A stretch of 7,034 bases of DNA from Clostridia bacterium (lineage in GTDB: Bacteria > Bacillota > Clostridia > Oscillospirales > CAG-272). The stretch covers positions 1 to 7,034 of the forward strand of contig JAFNVK010000075.1 of NCBI GenBank assembly GCA_017379815.1, given 5' to 3'. The translations under genes and the position numbers were made by a program. Positions 6,327-7,034 of the stretch are shown here, one piece after another (positions within the stretch are counted from its first letter, which is position 1; each line of letters starts with the position of its first letter). The notes under the pieces were generated by a model that saw nothing but the letters and a program-made list of their open reading frames with translations, was not told where the DNA came from and searched no databases.

Positions 6327-7034
6327 ATGTGGAACAAATGGAAGGAATCCGAATTCTTCAAAAAGCTGAAGCAGGTGCGCGTTAACCGCGCGGTCTATCT
6401 CTCCTCGGTGGTCATTCTGGTGGCCCTCGCGGTGGTCCTGGCCATCACGGCGGCAACCAACCGCGCCACCATCGACACGGGCACGCCCCCTGCCGACACC
6501 TCCGTGGGTGACGGCAGCCAGACGCCCCCCGATACCTCGGGCAATGACAAGGCGCCCGAGACCGATCCCCCCGCCGACAGCACGGGCGGCAAGATCCCCG
6601 AGCTGGGTCTCCCCGTTTCGGGCAAGCTCGGACAGAAGCACAGCGTGGACGTGCAGGTCTTTTCGCCCACCATGCAGGATTACCGCATTCACCTTGGCGT
6701 TGACATCACCACCGAGGCAAGCGCCCCCGTGTGTGCCGTTGCCGACGGAAGCGTAAAGCAGATCTGGGAGGATCCCCTGATGGGCTGGTGCATCGCCCTC
6801 TCGCACGCCGGAAATTGCACCACGGTCTACAAAAACCTCGCCAAGGAGATGGCCGAGGGCTTGACCGTCGGCAAGGTCGTCAAGCAGGGTGAGCTGCTCG
6901 GCTACGTGGGCGAAAGCGCGATGCTCGAGCTTGCCCAGGAGCCTCACCTCCACCTGGAAATGACGGTGGGAGACCTGCAGGTCGATCCGCTGGAGTATTT
7001 CAGCGCGGCCGTTCTGGCAACGCTGACCGAGGAC
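6327..7034 (+). CDS. Membrane-anchored M23 (LytM-like) protein, SpoIIQ-like (3' end outside window)
   Basis: The frame is open for 236 codons to the window edge. A short basic N-terminus (MWNKWKESEFFKKLKQVRVNR, split here by the reader at about residue 21) precedes one membrane helix (about 22-43), a Thr/Pro/Asp-rich linker (about 47-90) and an M23 domain (about 93-225). Zinc-site residues are present: H122 and D126 in HLGVD, and H209 of HLH (207-209). The position normally filled by the catalytic His of a YxHL motif is Asn (Y168-K-N170-L). ESAMLELAQEPHLHLEM (196-212) and a VDPLEYF end are typical of SpoIIQ-like clostridial M23 proteins. It may be a scaffold or weak peptidoglycan hydrolase outside the membrane, possibly in sporulation, but no spoIID or other sporulation gene is visible. 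AAAGGAG lies 9 bases before the ATG. Confidence 0.88.
   Translation, partial: MWNKWKESEFFKKLKQVRVNRAVYLSSVVILVALAVVLAITAATNRATIDTGTPPADTSVGDGSQTPPDTSGNDKAPETDPPADSTGGKIPELGLPVSGKLGQKHSVDVQVFSPTMQDYRIHLGVDITTEASAPVCAVADGSVKQIWEDPLMGWCIALSHAGNCTTVYKNLAKEMAEGLTVGKVVKQGELLGYVGESAMLELAQEPHLHLEMTVGDLQVDPLEYFSAAVLATLTED

Noticed and set aside
5975..6361. A 128-codon minus-strand frame across the divergent intergenic region
   Set aside because: It overlaps the start of the ATPase gene and of the M23 gene, has no plausible ribosome site or domain, and covers both candidate promoters.
6321..6953. A 210-codon minus-strand frame
   Set aside because: It is an in-register antisense shadow of the M23 gene.

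Overview
The window looks like part of a chromosome from an uncultured, fairly GC-rich Clostridia-type Firmicute, possibly a gut Oscillospirales relative. This is inferred from four things: strong AAAGGA/GGAGG-type ribosome binding sites, a GldA/GldF/GldG-type ABC locus with a DUF4340 gene, an InlB B-repeat-like module, and a SpoIIQ-like M23 protein. The protein-coding part is GC-rich and nearly avoids TTA, CTA and TCA codons. I cannot assign a species.

Most of the window (1-6042) is one minus-strand operon, read from high to low coordinates. It encodes an ABC ATPase (4957-6042), an ABC-2 permease of the GldF type (4144-4914), two tandem divergent GldG-type auxiliary membrane proteins (2566-4119, then 842-2545), and a DUF4340 protein whose 3' end lies beyond the window (1-780). 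Gaps between genes are 42, 24, 20 and 61 bases, so co-transcription is very likely. The expected assembly is a membrane ABC complex. The ATPase drives a six-helix permease, and the two GldG proteins and the DUF4340 protein place large domains outside the membrane. The substrate is unknown. Gliding motility, the function of GldAFG in Bacteroidetes, is not expected here.

A 284-base divergent intergenic region (6043-6326) separates this operon from a plus-strand gene (6327 to the window end). That gene encodes a single-pass membrane protein with an extracytoplasmic M23 (LytM-like) domain. It keeps the zinc ligands but has Asn where one catalytic His is usual, as in SpoIIQ-like proteins. The intergenic region holds a plausible -10 element for each direction. 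The same 9-base word, CGAGGGGTT, lies 13 or 14 bases upstream of each -10 in matching orientation, so the two copies form an inverted repeat. It also holds leader hairpins and other short repeats.

The points most worth following up are the cytoplasmic B-repeat-like module fused to the DUF4340 protein, the paired GldG paralogs, the shared promoter word, the charged C-terminal tail on the ATPase, and the altered M23 active site. No RNA gene, mobile element or CRISPR array was seen.
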